Source: Romanomermis culicivorax
Lineage: Eukaryota; Nematoda; Enoplea; Mermithida; Mermithidae
DNA length: 64,000 bases
Reading direction: 5' to 3'
Assembly (NCBI GenBank): GCA_963922205.1
Contig: CAWUHX010000077.1
Span: 310,001 to 374,000, forward strand
In this document: piece after piece, positions 62,228-64,000 of the stretch
How positions within the stretch are numbered: the first letter of the stretch is position 1
Layout of the letters: each line of letters begins with the position of its first letter
The notes under the pieces: generated by a model
The model's input: only the letters and a program-made list of their open reading frames with translations
The model's database searches: none
What the model was told of the DNA's origin: nothing
Position numbers and translations under genes: made by a program

Positions 62228-63781
62228 TAGGGTTGTCCCGGGGCAGACATTTTAGCCAGGGCCGGGGCCGGGGCTGGGGCAGACATATAACATATGAACA
62301 TATACGTCACTAGTGGTATCATACTTCATGTATCACATCGAAAAATTTTTAAGGTGATTCTTTTTCTTTTTATTTCATGTCAGCTATGATACTGCCATGA
62401 TTGATAGGTTACATAAAGTCTGATGCAGACAAAAAAATTAAATTTTCAAGATAATTGTCATTACTAAAAATTAGGAAACTCATTCTTTACCCGAAGAAAC
62501 TGCATTGCATACATGAACTTGTATCGATTCATCTGCAGGGTTTTTTTAGCATGGTGCTATCGATCGTCATCACCGTTTATTAGCATAGGTAATCATAATA
62601 ATAAACAGTCTTTTCAGATCAATGAAACCACAAGAATTAGGGTTGCGAAAAATTCAGCAGCAACTTTCAATCTTTTAGTCGAAAATTTTTCAAATTTCAA
62701 TGTTCTAGAATGCAGGAAAATGTATCTTTCTCAACATGCTTAATACAAAAATTATGCACGCACCCGATAGTTTAGATTCCCCAAACAGATGAAATATCTG
62801 TCATTTTTCTGCTGTGATGATGTTTGAACCATATTTCAAACGGGAAGTTTATGTTCACAAAACAGTAAAATATTCAAACACTGCAAAAGGATCGAGAAAA
62901 ATCTTGATTTTTTCAACTATGTCGAGAAACAATACAAGATTGAACATCATCCACGAGATAGGACGACATTTTTCAACCGTGAACCAGAACTAACATTCAA
63001 AATTATAAACCATTTGAATCCGTCGCAAAGCGCCGGAAAATTTTCAGGAGTTAATGTTTTAAAATGCATGAAAATGTCTTTCCACGCAGGAAATCCTATA
63101 ACGTAATCAAAAGAATCGTCAGGCTTTAGGTTGCACTGTGCATCAAAAAATCTGTACAGTACGGATCCGTACCAGCCCAAAAAACTCCGTCTGGTACGGA
63201 GAAAAACCCTGACTGGAAGGGAGAAACTTTTGAAAAATTCTCGAGAAGAAAGTTGGAGATATCACAAAATTGTGGTGAAAAATCAAAAATCACCTTTTTC
63301 CCAAATATCAACATTGTCAACATCCTCATTCTCTTTGTCACTTTTGCATAGTGAATGACTGTGGCTCGAATCTGAATTCGCTTCAGCTCTAACTTCTTGG
63401 ACACTACTAAGGTAATTTGAAAACATGTTTTGACATGTATGCTGAAGTTTAGGCAAATCAGTAATAATGAAGCTAATATAGTTGTACGTTTTCTGAAAAA
63501 ATCAATTGAAGTTGAAGTGCAGTTCCGGATATAATGAAAACTTTTAAACTTTTATCCAAATAGAACACGGATTTAGTGATTCCTAAAAGTATTATTGTCA
63601 AACTAACTACTGAATATTTACTTGTCACAGTCTAAACTTCCATTTTATTATAAATCGAGCTTGTTATACTATCAAAAATACTAATTTTTTGTAGTCTTGC
63701 CCCGAACCGAGGCAACCCTAGCCCCGGCCCGGGGCCGGGGCAGCTGCCCCGGTGCCGGGGCCGGGGCCTGGGACAACCCTA
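62228..63781. mobile_element. hAT-type non-autonomous element with perfect 8-bp TSD
   Basis: 1554 bp with short TIRs TAGGGTTGTCCC / GGGACAACCCTA, each followed inward by CCGGGGCCGGGGC-type sequence. Flanked by AATTTCAC on both sides (62220-62227 and 63782-63789). The interior is AT-rich; no transposase was recognised in either strand. Confidence 0.87.
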
Positions 63782-63789
63782 AATTTCAC

Positions 63790-64000
63790 CCATCCCGATC
63801 GCTCCCATCCTGCTTTCAAAAAAGTCGTACTGTTGCCGTGGGGTAGAGTGGGGGAGAAGCAGGAACCGGATTTAGTGCACACCCCTGGTATAGGCATAAC
63901 TGAATCAGGAGCTTTTTAATGGAATTTTTGTATGCTTTACCCTGTTGTCCCATTTGAAGATGATGCCTAATGACTGTAGCCAAAACTCAGTTGCACTGAA
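63790..64000. other. Right window end, nothing recognised
   Basis: About 210 bp with a short G-rich stretch and no supported feature. Confidence 0.4.

Overview
The window reads as nuclear DNA of a nematode. It is AT-rich and dense with transposable elements, with spliced genes whose introns run from 57 bp to several kb. The nematode call rests on families of secreted ShKT-domain proteins with P/T-rich linkers and on an Msx-class homeobox gene (msh/vab-15 type). The L1/Tx1-like LINEs and long introns would suit a repeat-rich enoplean lineage, but that placement is inference. All gene models were assembled by eye from open frames, GT-AG sites and phase. Each one closes in frame, but none has transcript support.

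Layout. 1-9870: two degenerate LINEs in tandem on the minus strand (A, cut by the window edge, then B). 9871-12401: no gene, two small palindromic MITEs. 12402-23680 (+): a 12-exon gene, 723 aa, with a signal peptide and five ShKT domains. Each domain is its own phase 1-1 exon followed by a linker exon that starts with a Cys pair. Its long introns are full of repeats. 26123-27501 (+): a two-exon gene, 162 aa, secreted and Lys/Pro-rich. 28977-31393 (+): a two-exon gene, 314 aa, secreted and Pro/Ala-rich. 32777-42846 (+): a four-exon gene, 361 aa, with signal peptide, one ShKT and a Cys-repeat Thr/Pro-rich tail. Its introns hold a MULE relic with a target-site duplication (TSD), a long-TIR element and a hAT relic. 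42847-53671: about 10.8 kb with no convincing gene. 53672-57711 (+): a three-exon Msx homeobox gene, 296 aa. 57712-64000: no gene; Harbinger-like MITEs, a 97-bp tandem array and a hAT-type element with a perfect 8-bp TSD.

How it fits together. Four neighbouring plus-strand genes encode secreted proteins built on one plan: a first exon with a signal peptide ending at a phase-1 donor, then exons rich in Pro, Thr, Ala and scattered Cys. Two carry the same eight-Cys ShKT variant. This looks like a local family of extracellular, probably O-glycosylated, mucin-like or cuticle/gland proteins that grew by duplication of two-exon modules. The Msx gene is an unrelated developmental regulator beside a large non-coding interval.
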